Of a stretch of 6,349 nt of DNA, positions 5,720-6,349 are shown piece by piece (position 1 is the first letter of the stretch; every line of letters begins with the position of its first letter). The notes below the pieces were generated by a model that ran no database searches, was not told the DNA's origin, and saw nothing but the letters and a program-made list of their open reading frames with translations. This stretch comes from Hyphomicrobiales bacterium. Its GTDB lineage: Bacteria > Pseudomonadota > Alphaproteobacteria > Rhizobiales > Xanthobacteraceae. The DNA lies in NCBI GenBank assembly GCA_016201085.1, contig JACQDO010000182.1:1-6349 (forward strand), read 5' to 3'. The position numbers and the translations under genes are program-made.

Positions 5720-6349
5720 GCCCGGATCAGCTTGATCGCCTCGTCCTTGCCGAACAGATAGAGCAGGTGACGCAACGCCTGGCCGCGCGGCGTCGCCAGG
5801 GTCGCATCGCGCGACAGAATGAGCGCGGCATCGTCGCGCGCGGCGCCGAGATACTTGCCGTGCGTCTCGATGCGCGCGACCTGGAAGCCGGGCAGGCCGC
5901 TTTGCCGCGTGCCGAGCAGGTCGCCTTCGCCGCGCAGGCGTAAATCCTCCTCGGCGATGCGGAAGCCGTCCTCGCTCTCGCGCAAAATGGCAAGCCGCGC
6001 CTTGGCGGTCTCGCCGAGCGGCGCCTTGTACAGCAGCAGGCAGGTGGAATGGTCGCTGCCGCGCCCGATGCGGCCGCGCAGCTGATGCAGTTGCGCCAGG
6101 CCGAAGCGCTCGGCGTGCTCGACCACCATGATGGTCGCCTGCGGTACGTCGACGCCGACCTCGATCACGGTGGTGGCGACCAACAATTGCGTTTCGCCTG
6201 AGGCGAAGCGCTCCATGGCGGCGTCTTTCTCCGAGCCTTTCATGCGGCCGTGCACCAGATCGACTTTGCGGCCGAAACGTTTGCGCAGGTCCTCGTAACG
6301 CGCTTCCGCCGCGGCCAAGTCGATCTTCTCGGACTCATCGACCAGCGGG
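5713..6349 (-). CDS. recG: ATP-dependent DNA helicase RecG, C-terminal part
   Basis: RecG is a monomeric superfamily 2 helicase that remodels stalled replication forks and branched recombination intermediates such as Holliday junctions. Only the last 211 residues are in the window; the frame is still open at the right edge (PLVDESEKIDLAAAEARY), so the gene is cut there, not truncated by a start codon. The fragment holds part of helicase domain 2: VHGRMKG (32-38), motif V ATTVIEVGVDVP (58-69), and motif VI QLHQLRGRIGRG (86-97) with its arginine fingers. The RecG translocation (TRG) region follows (about 126-153, EDGFRIAEEDLRLRGEGDLL), then GTRQSGLP and a short C-terminal helical domain. The TRG block separates it from UvrB and most other helicases; Mfd shares it, but the end after GTRQSGLP fits RecG. 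It converges with the DUF805 gene, 9 bp between stops, and there is no sign of damage in the visible part. Confidence 0.95.
   Translation of the reverse strand, partial: PLVDESEKIDLAAAEARYEDLRKRFGRKVDLVHGRMKGSEKDAAMERFASGETQLLVATTVIEVGVDVPQATIMVVEHAERFGLAQLHQLRGRIGRGSDHSTCLLLYKAPLGETAKARLAILRESEDGFRIAEEDLRLRGEGDLLGTRQSGLPGFQVARIETHGKYLGAARDDAALILSRDATLATPRGQALRHLLYLFGKDEAIKLIRAG

Overview
The window is high-GC, tightly packed bacterial chromosome. Protein similarities recalled from memory (GlmU start [19 protein letters not shown], GlmS and RecG signatures, a DUF502 gene directly after glmS) point to an alphaproteobacterium of the Hyphomicrobiales (Rhizobiales), near the Bradyrhizobium/Xanthobacteraceae group. 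No rRNA, tRNA, CRISPR array, insertion sequence or prophage gene was seen. This is mostly a housekeeping region, not an accessory island.

Layout. On the minus strand at the left are a truncated small membrane protein (1-224) and, upstream of it in transcription, a membrane-anchored protein with a coiled coil and a SPOR-like C-terminus (260-1192). A 164-bp divergent spacer separates them from a plus-strand block: glmU (1357-2721), a 112-bp gap, glmS (2834-4495), and a DUF502 membrane protein 9 bp after glmS (4505-5266). An 83-bp leader with strong secondary structure follows, then a DUF805 membrane protein (5350-5703). The 3' part of recG (5713-6349, minus strand) converges on it, with only 9 bp between the two stop codons.

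How the genes work together. GlmS makes glucosamine-6-phosphate from fructose-6-phosphate and glutamine. GlmU acetylates and uridylates glucosamine-1-phosphate to UDP-GlcNAc, the precursor of peptidoglycan and lipid A. The intermediate step (GlmM) is not in the window. A divergent SPOR-like gene, a domain type that often binds septal peptidoglycan, fits an envelope neighbourhood.

The most important observation is that the glmS product is 553 residues, against about 608 for the family. The missing ~55 residues form one clean in-frame gap at the junction of the two SIS sugar-isomerase subdomains (between about 4051 and 4052). All recognisable catalytic and sugar-phosphate-binding residues are kept. 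It could be a real shortened enzyme, a decayed copy or a sequence artefact. The second notable item is an 11-bp hairpin that buries the perfect Shine-Dalgarno sequence of the DUF805 gene, preceded by repeated CCCCG/CGGGG elements that could form alternative pairings.
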